Shown: positions 46,790 to 59,869 of the stretch, piece by piece
Numbering within the stretch: the first letter of the stretch is position 1
Layout of the letters: each line of letters begins with the position of its first letter
NCBI GenBank assembly: GCA_963277665.1
Contig: OY728152.1
Span: 1,187,500,357-1,187,564,356 of the forward strand
Length of the DNA: 64,000 nucleotides
Direction: 5' to 3'
DNA from: Viscum album
Taxonomy: Eukaryota; Streptophyta; Magnoliopsida; Santalales; Viscaceae
The notes under the pieces: generated by a model
What the model was told of the DNA's origin: nothing
Databases searched by the model: none
What the model saw: only the letters and a program-made list of their open reading frames with translations
Position numbers and translations under genes: made by a program

Positions 46790-48930
46790 CTCATTATGTT
46801 TTTTAAGAACATCACATATTAAACTAGAATAATAGATATTGAATATTTAATAGTAATTCCAAATGGTATTATAATGAACCAGACTCGGATAATCAAACAT
46901 GTCACCTGGTCTAGCTCACCATAATTCCACAAGAAATCCTATTAGAATGCTATATGTTCTTGACCAGAAGTAATGTTAAAAAAGATAAAATATGGAGACA
47001 ATACTCTCTGGTTGTAGTGAAATAATAGTTTAAATAACCAATATCATATATTATAATGAGAATTATAATATGAATAATATATAAATAAATATAAACATAT
47101 TATATAACAAATTTTTTGCAGTATATTGTCATTCATGCTCAAAGCATTAAAAAAATAGATGGTCTCCCACTAGTTTAATCACATTTTCAAAATAAAAAAC
47201 TAAAAATAATAAACAGTAGGCTCTACTTCATATATCAATCCAAAAAATTACATGATCTCTATAATAACCATTTCCCGAGTAACCCAGAGTCGGTTCCTTA
47301 CTTTTTTGAATTGATGTAGATTCATTACTCGAATCCCAAATAACTAGTCAATTTAGAAGCCTTAGAATCTATATTACATACATTAACCTTACATTACAAT
47401 TAAAAATATAAAGTAAAGAATATAAAATCCTTTTATACTATGATTATTTTCTAATATTAACCCTTCATATATGTCATAATACACTTCATGGAATCTTGAT
47501 AAAAATAAAACATACGAAATGAGTGAGCTCAGATTTTTAGTAAAGGTAAGTTTACAATGAAATCTATCAAGAATAATAAATCATTAACATTATGGAAATC
47601 CTAAAAAATAAAAAAATTAAACATAATCTTTAGATTAATATGGAATTAATAAATCAAATAATTCTATATAAATAGTCACTTAGATATTCTAATAATCAAA
47701 TAATTATATGTAATGTCTATTACTAGATTCATAATGAGGAAATGAACAACCCTAAACATCCTAAACATACCTTTATGAATTAGGCCAATAAACTATGCAT
47801 AAAAAAGTTATACATCAGCCAATACCCAAACCAGATTGTCTCATGAGACCTACCGATGCATCAATAGGTCTCATGACATAGACATTTTTGGATGTTGGCT
47901 AATGAGCTACCCATTTATGTATCTTTTCGTGGCCAAATCATTGATGGTATGTTTATGATGTATATAATTATGCATTACCCCATTGTGAAATTAGTTAGGG
48001 ATATTCCATGTGATTATTTGATTAGTATAATATCCATGTGATTATTTATATGTCATTATTTGATTTATTATTTCCTAATTTTTCTAAATATTATGTTCAA
48101 ATTTTTTGTATTAGTTATAAAACCTTCCAAAATATTTATACTTCTTTATTGATGATATTTTCCATTGTACGCTTACACATAATGATCATATGATCTCACC
48201 CCTTTCTCATGTTTTATTTTTTCCAAGATGTCAGGAAGAGTATTATTAATGATATGTATGCTTACTCTTGGAGAGTTATAAAGTTCTAAAAGGATTTTAT
48301 ATGTTTTAATTTACATTTTAAATGTGAATGTAAGGATTTTAATGTAATATTTCTTCAAAATGTGATAAATTGATCATACTTTTGGGATTCAAGTGTTATA
48401 TATATTCCAATTTAACAAACTAAGGCACTGACTCCAAGATACTGTGGTTGTGGTAGTTATATTTAGTATCAGAGGATGTATAGTAGAAAACATGGAAATT
48501 GGATTTAATAAAATATATTAGGGAGCATAACTCAAAGATATAATTTGAGGATAATTATAGAAGAAAATACTATAATTTTGTTAAGGTATATATTATATGG
48601 ATCTTGGTATAAATATATCCATGTCTAAACACTGCAAGTTGATTTTTTTGGAACAGATAAACATAGGGGTAATAAATCTGACAAGATGAATTGGGCCGCA
48701 CTCAGCGTAACCTGGAACATGAAAATCGGCCTTACTACTCACCTGGTTTTACACTCCTAGATAATATTCTTAGGATATTTCCTAATTTTCTTGAAAACCA
48801 TTATGAAGTATTTAAAAATAAATATGTCTTCTATGAAACCATGTTTTAGATTATGAGATTAACTATGTATAAATATTCAATTTATGTTATGTTTTTTACT
48901 GGTTATAAATTTTGAATTAGGATTTATAAC
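46790..48930. repeat. Long imperfect inverted repeat (palindrome) with ~1-kb arms and almost no spacer
   Basis: The centre lies near 47,858. The innermost arms TCATGAGACCTA (47,841-47,852) and TAGGTCTCATGA (47,865-47,876) are perfect around a 12-base loop. Outward, the arms pair step by step: 47,812-47,830 with 47,888-47,905; about 47,515-47,590 with 48,130-48,220; about 47,393-47,450 with 48,290-48,355; about 47,285-47,370 with 48,370-48,455; and 46,898-46,915 with 48,704-48,721. Identity is roughly 65-75% by eye with small indels. No coding capacity is visible in either arm. Confidence 0.8.
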
Positions 48931-49129
48931 CTATTATAGTGTATGATTTTTTCAAAAATGGTTCCTAGTGGAAGGAATAGAATTGTATCAATGAATTAAA
49001 TCCATGTAGGGGTTCCCCTCTTATCCAAGATAATGATGTAGTAGATGGAGATATAATTGGTGATGAAAAACTTATAACTATAACAAGATAGTTGACTTCG
49101 GTTATCAAAAATGACCACACTCATATGGT

Positions 49130-49850
49130 GCATCATGATCCACAATGTGGAGGAAAAATATTAGACCACATCATGAGACAACAACTTCCAATATTCAATG
49201 GGACTGAAAAACCAATTGTAGCTGAACAATGGATATGTTCCATAGGGAATAAATTTATTTAATTATGATGTAATGAAAAGTAGAAGGTGGTTGTGGAATT
49301 TTATCATCTATCAAGATATATTTATCAATGGTGGTCACTGATTCAAAAATGGGGGAATAATTAAAAGAAACCATGTATTGGAAGGGTTTTAATGAACTTT
49401 TGTTAGAAAAATATTTGCCTCGTGAATAGTTATCCTAGATAGAGAGAAATTTTTTAGAATCCGACGAATAATGGGGATGATAATTTTTTAAATATGAGGA
49501 TAACATTACAAGGATATAAAGGAAATATATATATTACATATATAATCCTAAGATAAGGATTGGGCAATTAATTGATTGGTTAAAAAAATTCCTAAAAAAA
49601 GGAACTAGATTTCCAAAATTTCCCATCATTTGAAGATATTGTCTCATGTCCTATAAAGAAAAAAATTAATTATCTAATCATTTTTTAATTTAATGGAAAA
49701 AAAGAAAATAATAATGTTTTTGAACACTCTAAAAAAGAAATAAGGAAAAGTGGAAGAAATGGGGATCTGATTTTCTATCCTGTGAAAATTGTGGGAAGAA
49801 ACACCTTAGTACATTCCTAAAGGTAATAAAAGTTTTTAACAAATGTGAAT
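49130..49850 (+). pseudogene. Ty3/gypsy gag relic
   Basis: The + strand gives IMRQQLPIFNGTEKPIVAEQ and then WICSIGNKF, matching FLRL.PP.F.G..DP..AE.W...IE..F of plant gag. YQWWSLI follows at the WW site, then FNELLLEKYLPRE and IERNFLES, matching F...F..KYFP...R.....EFL.L. At about 49,785-49,815 CENCGKKHLSTF is a variant zinc knuckle of the C..CGK.H.G.C type with the last Cys lost. Stops interrupt every segment. No pol follows recognisably, so this is an isolated fragment of a different family from C and D. Confidence 0.6.
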
Positions 49851-50329
49851 GGAAATGAAATAAGAACATAGACCCTCTATTTTAATAAATTAACATTCCA
49901 TCATATTTTAGGATCACTTATTATATTATACAAATAATTTCCCATAGACCGTATTAGTTTGGTACCTTTATAAACATAGATATGTAAACCCTAGTACATG
50001 AGAAAGATAGATTATCTACCACCAGGTACTCAAAGTCTAACACCCCACTTAGCCATTCCATGCAAGAAATAAATCTTTATAACATGGGGATGAAAATAGA
50101 AAAAATGGTAGATCATAGATTCTTAGTATGGGTAAATAAGGGTGAATTTTAAGCATAATCATGAGAATAAGTGATGAGAACATGATCATGAAAGTAGAAT
50201 ATCTTACCCAACATATCAAATATCATATACATGAGGCATGGAATAAATCTTAGTAGTTTGTAAGACATTAATATTAAGTAAATGAAGAACATAATCCCTA
50301 AAATCATGAAATATGATTAAAATAAGGAA

Positions 50330-52140
50330 TTGTGGAAGATACATAATCATATATAACGATTTCCATAGCAGTCAAGGCATTACTGCTTAGGCCATCATAG
50401 TGGGAAAATGTGTTTTACAAAACTGGGTTCACACCCTGTTACAGTCCTTTATTATTGAACCAAAATCACACCAGGTTACAGGCCTATACTACTTAATCGG
50501 TTTCATTTCTCATTCCTTCCTGGAAATACTAAACTGAGTTCATTTATCATTCCATCCATTTCTATCTCATTTGATATAAATCATTACCCAATTCATTGGA
50601 GGGTTATAAAGTTCCCACAAATATCATAATGAAATCATGCATACATATTCCACATAATTATATACAATAATATCATGACCCATGAAATAACATGTGTATC
50701 ATAAACTTGTAATCATATCACAACATGTGTAAAAAGATAGAGGTTTCATAATCTTTTCACCAAAATCATAACATGTTGAATAGAAATGTATTTCCTAAAC
50801 ATATAAGATATAAAAGTAATATAGGTTTTTTAAAGCCCATAACATCCAGAATAACCCATTCAGAGAAATAATATTAATGGAACCTTTAGGTCATTTCTAT
50901 GAAAGGAATGAGTAACATCAACAACTGTCATCTTAGATGTAAAATAATTTGGAAAGATCATTTACAAAAATGTCTAGATGACAATATCCTTTATTCTTTG
51001 ATAATGTATTTTTAACACATAAAATATATTGAAAATGGTTCTCTTTAAAAAAAACCCTTGAAAAAATATAACGAATGCTTGGAAATTAATTTGAAAAAAA
51101 AATTCCTTGAAAACCTATAAATATAATTTTCAAAAAAATTGAAAACTAAATTACATGAAAAACAATAAAATAAGCAGCAAAAAAATTTTAAAACCCATTA
51201 TCATTGAAAAAAAAAATAAAATGTATAATTAAATATTTTATAAATATTTAATTCCATTTCATGGAAAATAATTTTAATTCCATTTGATGGAAAATAATTT
51301 TACAACATATAAAGAAGTATTTATAATGTTTTTAAAACCATTTAATTGAAAACACATTGAAAACATATAAATAAATAATGATGACTTATTTTGACCCATT
51401 TCTTTTCAAATAATTTCAAAGAATATAAATATTTATTTTAATATTTATGAAAACCTTTTTAGAAGACATGGTCTTTAAAAACATATATTCCCGATCGAAG
51501 AGAGAAGTAAAGTATGACTTTATTAAAAATAATTTCATGATAATATTGTGTACCAAATAGTAGTGAAAAATAACCAATATAAGAATATATAATGAATCAA
51601 AAAAGGAGAAGAAAAATCATGAATGATTAGGGGAGATATATTATAATATTTACAAAATGGATTCATTGTCATATACAATCTTGAGAGCCAATGATATTGT
51701 TTCAATAAACACTTATCAATTATAAACTTTGAACCATACTCCCATTGTATGAATGTGAAATTAAATTAAGCTTAAAATATACTAAAAAGAATTATATTCA
51801 TGAATTAACATTTCAATGTTAGTATCTACACCTCATATAAAAAAATAAAGGTTCATAACATTGTATGTGTCTCAATGAAGAAGAATTGAGACAATACTAT
51901 CATACCAATTGGTAACATTTGAAACATAAACCCTATGAAAGGTAGATCATATAATGTATATATAAATAAAAATAATATTTATTATAATAATAATTGAATC
52001 AATACATGGGAATTATACACACCACATAAAAGGAATTGGTGGTGAATAAAGAATGTATCTCACTGAAGTGAAAAAGTGAGATGAAATCCCCCTACCTTGT
52101 GTCTTGACTCTCATTGTACTCATTCTAACATCATGTATAT
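50330..52140 (-). repeat. LTR-like repeat, copy 1 of a direct pair
   Basis: The stretch from about 51.0 to 52.0 kb matches 63.1-63.95 kb in the same orientation: GTACCAAATAG at 51,551 with GTACCAAAGAG at 63,725, the following AAAAAAGGAG block, and GGTAACATT at 51,911 with GGTAACATT at 63,895. The part at 50,590-50,620 is the reverse complement of 430-460 (CCAATGAATTGGGTAA). A GC-richer island at 50.36-50.54 kb contains two related pieces with CACACC..GTTACAG. No coding potential. Confidence 0.45.
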
Positions 52141-52249
52141 TAAATATAAGTGTATTATAAATATATCACAAAATAATTTTATTATATATAATACCGTATA
52201 TGGTTTAATTATGACTTTATATTACTTACTTGTTAACAATACTATGTAA

Positions 52250-53050
52250 ACGTTACGCTTTGGGTAATATTTTATTTGTTTTACACATGTGTCGTAATTT
52301 TTTATATATTTGGTCCTTATAATTATAGCATGATTAAGTTATTTTTAACCATGATAAAAAACTAATTTATATTCAGTATATGTGTATTATAATAATATAT
52401 ATAATATAAATTATTATGAAATGGAGTACTTCGTTCATGGAGAAAGTCAGTCGAACATATGCATGAAGCTTGTTTCCATTTTTATTGTCGTATTGGAAAA
52501 ATGAAACTATGTAAAATATATGTATATATGTATCATTATTCCAGTATAATATTTATATCATATATATTATATAAGTCACTAAAAACATCCTTAATACATT
52601 CCAAGTAGTGTTTGAATGAATCACATCGCTTTTACGGGCGGTAGTCCACACTTCCTGAAACGAAATAATCTTATTAACACAAAATGTAATGTATAAATAC
52701 ATGTGTTTTAAAAAATTAAAAAAATAATAAATATCATTTATATTATTTAAAAATTATTTCTATCACAGTTCTAACCACGATAAGTGGTAAAGGAAAAAAG
52801 AACAATCATATTTTGGTGTGGTAGTTGTTCATCGTAGAAATACACAGTATGTTTGTAACCCATTAGATGGAGGTGTGTGTAAGTGTATCTATAACTATTA
52901 TGACATTAAAATACCAGTATATTTAATATAATAATGTTTTTATAAAATCATGGAATAAATATAGTGTATGGGGTGGAGAAAAAATAAAATAAAGGTGTTT
53001 GAGAGAAGTCGTAACATCTTAATCAGGTATCCCCTTTTAGTTCGCACTGA
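52250..53050 (-). repeat. Inverted copies of the ~182-bp repeat
   Basis: In reverse complement, cores occur near 52,455 (GCATATGTTCGACTGAC, then CTCCATGAACGA) and 52,640 (GTGTGGACTACCGCC), with weaker ones near 52,825 and 53,010, spaced about 180-190 bp. The first closely matches the + strand unit at 17,400-17,450, the second the unit at 17,226. Confidence 0.4.
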
Positions 53051-55214
53051 AGGACTTCCAGGGAAGAAATTGTTCCCAAAGGGAAGAATCTTGAAGTAAT
53101 GTATGGATTTTTTAAGAATATTTTACATAGATTTTTTCAGCCAATGTGTCTTGATATGTGTGAGGAAGGGGTAGAGCACTTTATATTTTATAGTAAATAG
53201 GGAGTGCCACTCTAGTAAATACCAAAAGGTATAATATAATTGGAGGATTCCTTTACCTAATATGACTAAAAAATTGAAAAACAATATATAATTATGAAAC
53301 TATGGTTGATAAATATCTATAGCATAAAAATAATATCATTTTTAATAATTTAGATCCCTATCTTCTATTATTCCTCAATTTTATTATTTTCGTTTTTATT
53401 AATGCATCCAATTTTATAACCAATGTAATTCATCAATTAAGATTAAAATAATGTGAGATTTATTATAAAATAATGATCCCCAAAATTATATATTTTATCC
53501 TAAGTTACAAAAAAAAATATCATGTGTCATGTAAGTTAATTTTTAGAACAAGCGCATGTGACGTGCAAAACACTACTTAAACTCAGACCATGAAAACAAT
53601 GATTTTTCAATATATGGGTCAATATGATTATTTTAAAAGATAAATTGTTCCATTAATATAACACATTTAATATTTTTAAGCCCTTAAAAATTTATCTGAC
53701 AATATAGTATATTTTAATATTTTAAATTTTTTAACGAAATATCATTTATGGTAAAATAACAATAATGTCAATTTGGATATTATTTGTTTAATTTTAATTT
53801 TTAATATATAAAAAAATACTGTAATTAAATTAAATTAAGGTTAAACATGAGTAAAATGATATATTAATCCTCAAAAAAATTAAATTCAATAATTCATGCG
53901 ATTCACATCACTTTTAACATGTATAATATCATTAATATTTGTTACTTTTTTACAAAATAATCACTACATTGGTGTTTCATAAGATTTAATGAAAGTTAAT
54001 CATATATAGAAATTATAGATAAATTAAAATGATAATAATTACCCATTAATATTACAAAATTATATTTATAACCTAAAATATGATGTTTTGTACGTTTACT
54101 ATTGTTTTATAAATGTTAATGTAAGGAAAGTTCCCTCTTTTGCCTTTTCCCTTACATAACCATTTATATTGGGAAATTATATTTTATAATATCCATATAA
54201 ACCACAAAAATTGAACCACGATCAAATATGGTCAAATAATTAGAATCTAATGGATCTTTCAAATGTTTCAATGTAATTTGTGTCCTTATGATTATGGTTT
54301 AGTCCAAAATTAAACTTAATCAGAGGTTAATCATTATTAATTGTAATCACATTCACAAGTATTTTTGATCTAAAAAATAAGTTGATATTATTATAATACA
54401 GCTATTATATTTATGAAAAATTTATATTTTTCTTAAAATTGAAATCACATAAGTGGGGAAATTAATTTTAATGGTAATCCCATAGATGTGTCAAGAAAGC
54501 GGGTTTCGAAAGTAAAAGAAATCAAAATGTCAATAAGATTGTATAACCAATTTCTGTATAAAAATGATTCTAATGAAATAAATTGGTTTAATATGTTAAT
54601 ATTTAATCTATTTTGATTTTAAAAACAAAATTACAAATCAATTAATAATTAATATTTTTAATCAAAATTACTATTTTTAACTAAAATATTATATTTTCCC
54701 GATTCTTAAAAAAATTGTGTTTCTCAAAAAATTCCAAAAAAATCCCCGTAAGCTAATTTTATAATTATGAACACAAAAATTATTTTTGTTTTATAATATT
54801 CAATTTATATTATTGTCCAAAATCAATTTTACGGTTGTTCATAGAAGGACATAAAAATAATTTTCTTTAAGAAAATATTATTTTAAAACATATAATGATG
54901 TTACAAAAGATTATATATTACATTATCAATATGTTTTAGTTATGTGAAACCATTATAAATAATATATGAAAATTATTTATCACAATTCATATTACTAATT
55001 TTAACTTCTAGGTTAAAATTATCTCACATGAAGAATCATAATAGTAAAATGAAGTTTCATAAAAACACAGTGTTGCGTATATTTCATGTTAGGTAGGTGT
55101 TCCGTTTAGTGAAAACAAAGTAGTTTCCTTGTGAATTAAATACTTTAATTTGTGTAATAAAATACCTTATTGAAAATTAATTCATTACTATAAAAAATAT
55201 TTCAATAAATCTTG
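53051..55214. other. AT-rich DNA, nothing recognised
   Basis: Very AT-rich up to a sharp rise in GC at about 55.22 kb, where the LINE begins. No repeat, coding or RNA signal could be supported. Confidence 0.5.
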
Positions 55215-55739
55215 GGTTGTTATATTCTACCCCCTTCGCCTAGCCTTTGATGCCCCTTAGTTACAGAAGACCTTCAATCATGGCACCTCCTACTCCTTCT
55301 AGACACCGGATCCATCATCCTCCATTTAGTGGCCTCTAGATTGTTCTGTGGCACCCCTTATTGTGATTCCCACTATCTCCATGTTGTATCCTGCTGCGTT
55401 GGTTGCCCCTCTCCCATCCCCTACCCTACATTCTTCTCCTAGTTCATCTTTTCCCCTACTGAGTCACTTCCATATCCTTTAAAGATGCTCTATATAGTGT
55501 GGAATCCCCCCATAAAACCTTATTTCCTAGTGGTCACCCTTGAGGTGTCGCATACTTCGGGCGAAGGTTCTCAGATCTATTTGGATGTCCTAGCATCATC
55601 ATTTGAGGAGGCTTCTTCATTTTTGAGATGGTTGTTGGTAGATTTAATTGGAGTTTCTTAGCTATTATTTTCAGTCTTCCAACTCTTTGTTGGATCTTGG
55701 GGTCTCAGCCTTCAAGTTTATATTTCCTTGATCCATAGT

Positions 55740-56850
55740 TCATCTTTCTACCTTATCATGGGGTCGAGGGAGGACTTCATTCGGGCATGGTTCTTTGCCC
55801 CCCAATATATGGGCTGTTGGGGCATCAGTTTTTCAAGGTGGTCCTTAGATGTTCATAAAGATAAAGAGAGCCTAGCTTCAACGGTATGAATCAACCTCCC
55901 TGGTCTTCTACTACCCTTCTAGAATAAAGTTTTCCTCAATGTGATAGTGGATTCTCTTGGGGTATTTCCCTGCTTGGATTTCAGGACCCGTAGCTATGAA
56001 GATACCATAGTTGCTTGGATATGTGTATAATTGTATCTCCCTCGTGTGGTGTGGCCCAAACTAGATCTTTAGGTGCCAGACTCCTTTTGCTGGAACCAGA
56101 ACATCTCTTACACAATTTTTTCGGTTTTCTACTAGCATTGACATCTTTTGGTCTATTCCTTATAGTTTTTCAAACATCATAGCATTCATGGGCATTAAAC
56201 TCATTCCTAGTCTTGAGGTTTCAGAGGCACATGTTTTTTATTTCAGTAGAGAACCCAAAGGTAGGGGTACGGTGTTTGAACTAGTTTTAAGAGAGCTTCC
56301 TCTAGCCCCCCATCCTCATACTATCGTTAATCTTTGGTTTTTGGTGCTCGAAGGAGATTTTGAGTCAGATTGGTAAACAGTTCCCTATGTACCCAGGGTT
56401 TTTCCTTTGGGATTTGTTGGTGAGGTTTCTCCTGCTACCCCTACCTTTTTGTTTCCAAATGGAGGTCTTCATCTGGATTCTATCAGTGGGATTCTTCCCC
56501 GACCCTTTGGCCTGACGTTTCATCCATGAGATATAATCACATCTCTGTGTGATTTTTATGGGTAAGAGGCCCCATTATGGATACTCTTATGTCTTTGGAT
56601 GACCCAATAGATAGGTCCCCATCTAATTCCATCATGGTGCTGGTAGTGGATTACCCCCCCAGGGGGTCATAAGGCACAAAGATGGGTTCTAAATCCTCCT
56701 TGGGGAAGAGGATAATCCTAGAATCCCTTAATTAGGAAAAGGCCTCATCCTCTTTCATTGTCAGGCCCAAGATGAATGGTGACTACACAATATCACAATT
56801 TAGGAAGTTAAAGGTGAGGCGGTCCTCCCACTTTGAAAAGGCTACGAGTT
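55740..56850 (+). pseudogene. LINE ORF1 remnant (DUF4283-like region)
   Basis: ORF1 proteins of plant L1 elements bind element RNA. The frame gives FFAPQYMGCWGISFSRWSLD, then, from about 55,888, INLPGLLLPF and NKVFLNVIVDSLGVFPCLD followed by AWICV. This matches the GPW...G..L....W and VWVRLPGLP.E.W......I...LG..L..D....+...RVCVE pattern seen in plant LINE ORF1. The zinc-knuckle part, expected near 56.1-56.2 kb, cannot be read. The 62-codon frame at 56,188-56,376 continues in this region without a recognisable motif. Confidence 0.65.
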
Positions 56851-56884
56851 CTAGATCCAGTACCAGAATTAAATTGTCCCAATG

Positions 56885-57640
56885 ATTCAAATCCTCATAT
56901 GGAATTCAGGTGGCATTGGAGCCCAAATTAAGAAGTACTTCTTGGCCTCTATAGTTAACAACCAAAAGGTTTATATGGTCGTTATTCTTAAACACAAGCA
57001 GCACCCAGCCAAAATTAGTGATTTCTCCTAGACTCTCAAAATGTGTGGCTTCATTCATGATGAACCTTACAACCGGAATATTTAAATCTTCTATAGTAGC
57101 AGTGTTATGGATGACTTGGTAGAATAAAGGGACCAATTCATCAAAGCTAATGTGAGTCTTTGTAATCATACATGTTTGTCTCTTTTATCTATGGATGTTT
57201 TGACCTTCAAAAGTGTGCGACCCTATGGAAGCACCTCAATAGATTTGATCCATGTAATATCTTGTGGATAGTGGGGGTATATTTCAATGTGGTTACTGAC
57301 CCAGATGAGTGAAAGGGGAGTGGCCCCTTCACCTGTTGATCCAACCTTGAATTCTCTAAATTTATGGTTGGAAAGGTCTCTCTGATCTTGGATATTCTGG
57401 AGATAGTTTCACATGGTGAACTAATAAAAGGGGTAACCGCATATCAGGGGAGTCTCTTGGAGAGTATTTTGGTTAACATGAAATCCATATCCATGTATGA
57501 CAACACTCATGTAATTCACATGGCACATGGAGTATCAGACCATTCTCCCCTCCTTTTCACCTTGTCTTCTAGAAAAAACACCAGGGTCATTTTAAAAAAT
57601 TTCAGCACTCTAAGGACTTTCAGGAGTTTCTTGATCTAGT
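56885..57640 (+). pseudogene. LINE endonuclease remnant
   Basis: The endonuclease nicks target DNA to start target-primed reverse transcription. It begins with ILIWNSGGIGA (about 56,888), matching ILxWNxRGLG with the metal-binding Asn. At about 57,270 VGVYFNVVTDPDE corresponds to GGDFNVIL...E, where GDFN has become VYFN. At 57,507-57,570 HVIHMAHGVSDHSPLLFTLS keeps the SDHSPL catalytic end motif. Frameshifts link these parts. The 87-codon - strand frame at 56,906-57,169 is a shadow of this region. Confidence 0.75.
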
Positions 57641-57879
57641 TAGAGATTCCGGGAATGCCCCCACCCCAAGGGACATATGTGGAGCACAGTTCATAATTGA
57701 TTTAAGTGGAACAAGTTTCACTATCAGATGTGGTCTAAAGACGATCCCCATCCAAATAATGTTTTGAAGGCCACCTCCCAAGATGTTGATCATCCTGAAA
57801 AGAGTCTAGAGGATTCTTGGGTTCAGACGATGTTGGATTCCTAGGTTAATAAGAAGAAGAATCTCATGGACATGATTAT

Positions 57880-59540
57880 CAAATAGTAGAGCCTATCCTA
57901 GGATAAAGTGAGGATTAAATGGAATAAAGAAGGAAACAGAAACACTTCATATTTTCATGCTTTCATTAAGGAGAGGAGAAGGCAGGTTAATCCAAACATG
58001 TTTTTAGAAGATGTTACCTTCACTGAAGACTAAGATGATGTGGGAGATCTGGAAAAAAAAATTAGATATTTTCTTGCCGGTCCTAATACCCAACTGCCTA
58101 ATGGATACTAAGGTTAAAATAAAGACCTTTTTTATATGATTATATGGTGCCTTTCAATCCGGGACAATGAGGGTCTGGGGGTATTCCTCAATAGAGAGAG
58201 ATTCGATCTACCATGATGAATCTGAATTTGGATAGCGCACCGAGTCAGGATGGCTTCCCTAGCTCCTTTTATTGATCTTCATGGGAGGTAGTGAAGGATG
58301 AGTTAATTATTGTTGTTCAAGATTCCATTCAGGTTGGCTTCTTACCCTAGGATTCATGCTTCACTTCTATTGTGTTGATCCCCAAAATCAAGAAATCCAC
58401 TTAAATCCTTCACTTCCCCCTATAATTATGTTAAATGTACCCTACAAAATCATGGCTAGCATCATCAATTCTCATTTGTCTCTCCACCTTTGCTAATTGA
58501 TCTCCTTTTAGTAGCATGGCTTTATCATAGGGAGGTCCATTCAGGGGGCTATTGCTTTAGCCCAAGAAATGATAAGGGATATCAAATACAAAAAACATAT
58601 CTCAAATGTGGTTATCAAACATGATATAAAAAAGTATTTTGACCATGTCGAATGGAGTTTCATCAATATGTTGTTGGAAGGTATGGGTTTTTCTCTGTAG
58701 AAAATTGGAAAAAAAATCACAGCTTTATTTCATCGTGGATGGAGAAAATATTCATGGGAAATACATAGGGTTTCTTAAAGGATATCTATGGTTTATAGAC
58801 TAGGGACCCAATCTCCCTATGTATCTTCATTATTTCCCTATACTTTCTCAGTTACCTCACTAATAGAGGCCTCACTAATGGTGATATCCTTCTGTACCGC
58901 CGGAGGATGAGATTCCCTTCATTGTCCCAACTCATGATCAAGGATGATACCATTGTATTATTGAATGTTGGGACATGATCATTAAGGGAATTAAATATGA
59001 TTTTAGAAGAGCAAGGTCACTAGAGTGGATAGAATATTAACAAGAACTAGATTAGCTTTTACATCTCATGATTCTTCCCCTCTAATTGGTTCTCTTCTGT
59101 GAGCCACATCTTGGATATGCAGAGAGGGGAGTTCCCCAAGGATAATCTGGTGGATCCTCTTTCCTCAGGAAGACATCGCATTCAAGAAGATCACCCCATC
59201 ATTAGTAGGATCATGGTCTAGGTTCTTAACTATAAAAACAAGTACTTATCCTTTGGAGGTAGGATAACACTAGTGAAGAGTGTGCTCCTCACCACCCCGT
59301 TTCATGCCCTCTCAGCCATCAACAACCCAAAAGGTGTGATTCGTAAAATTAATAGAGTCCTAGCTAACTTAATTTGGGATCCATTATTAAAGGGTAAAAG
59401 GAACTGGGTTTCTTGGAGCAGAATGTATTAGCTGATTAATGAAGGTGGGATTAGTGTTCGTAGAATGGAGGACACCATTCGCTGCTTGCATGCAAAATTG
59501 GCATGGGAGGATTTGGTGCACCATACCCTATGGGGATCAT
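57880..59540 (+). pseudogene. LINE reverse transcriptase remnant
   Basis: The leader VRIKWNKEGNRNTSYFHAFI (about 57,911) matches R.KWL.EGD.NTKFFH. The core contains MNLNLDSAPSQDGFPSSFY (58,213; family M...KAPG.DGF...F), VVKDELI, VLIPKIKKS, FIIGRSIQGAIALAQEMI (58,535), VVIKHDIKKYFDHVEWSFI (58,611) and GMGFS. The catalytic FADD is represented by MIKDD at about 58,935. Then follow SFGGRITLVKSVLLTTPFHA and PKGVIRKINR, with LIWD, WVSWSRM and NEGGISVRRME (59.25-59.47 kb), the typical SLGGR.TL..SVL..IP and KGGLG region. Multiple stops. Confidence 0.85.
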
Positions 59541-59869
59541 TATGTTCCACAATTATATTGGTAATCAGGTTTCTTGCGTGTTCATGGATATCCATTCTAG
59601 TACAAGATTGTTCCAAAGGTGAATTCCATTAACCCTCAAACCTGGTGGATTGTTGGGAAAGGAGACATTTTGTTCTGGCACCATAAATATAGTGGATTGA
59701 TTATTGGCTACCTGGGCTTTCTATCCCCTAGAATTACCTACAAAAAGGACATTCATCATCCGGTATTCATCAAAGTGGTTCTCTACAGTGTCCAGTAGGT
59801 TCATTTTCACCTCATTGAGCTGAATTTAGTTATAAACCAGTGTTTCTTCACTCCATCCCCTTCTAGTTG

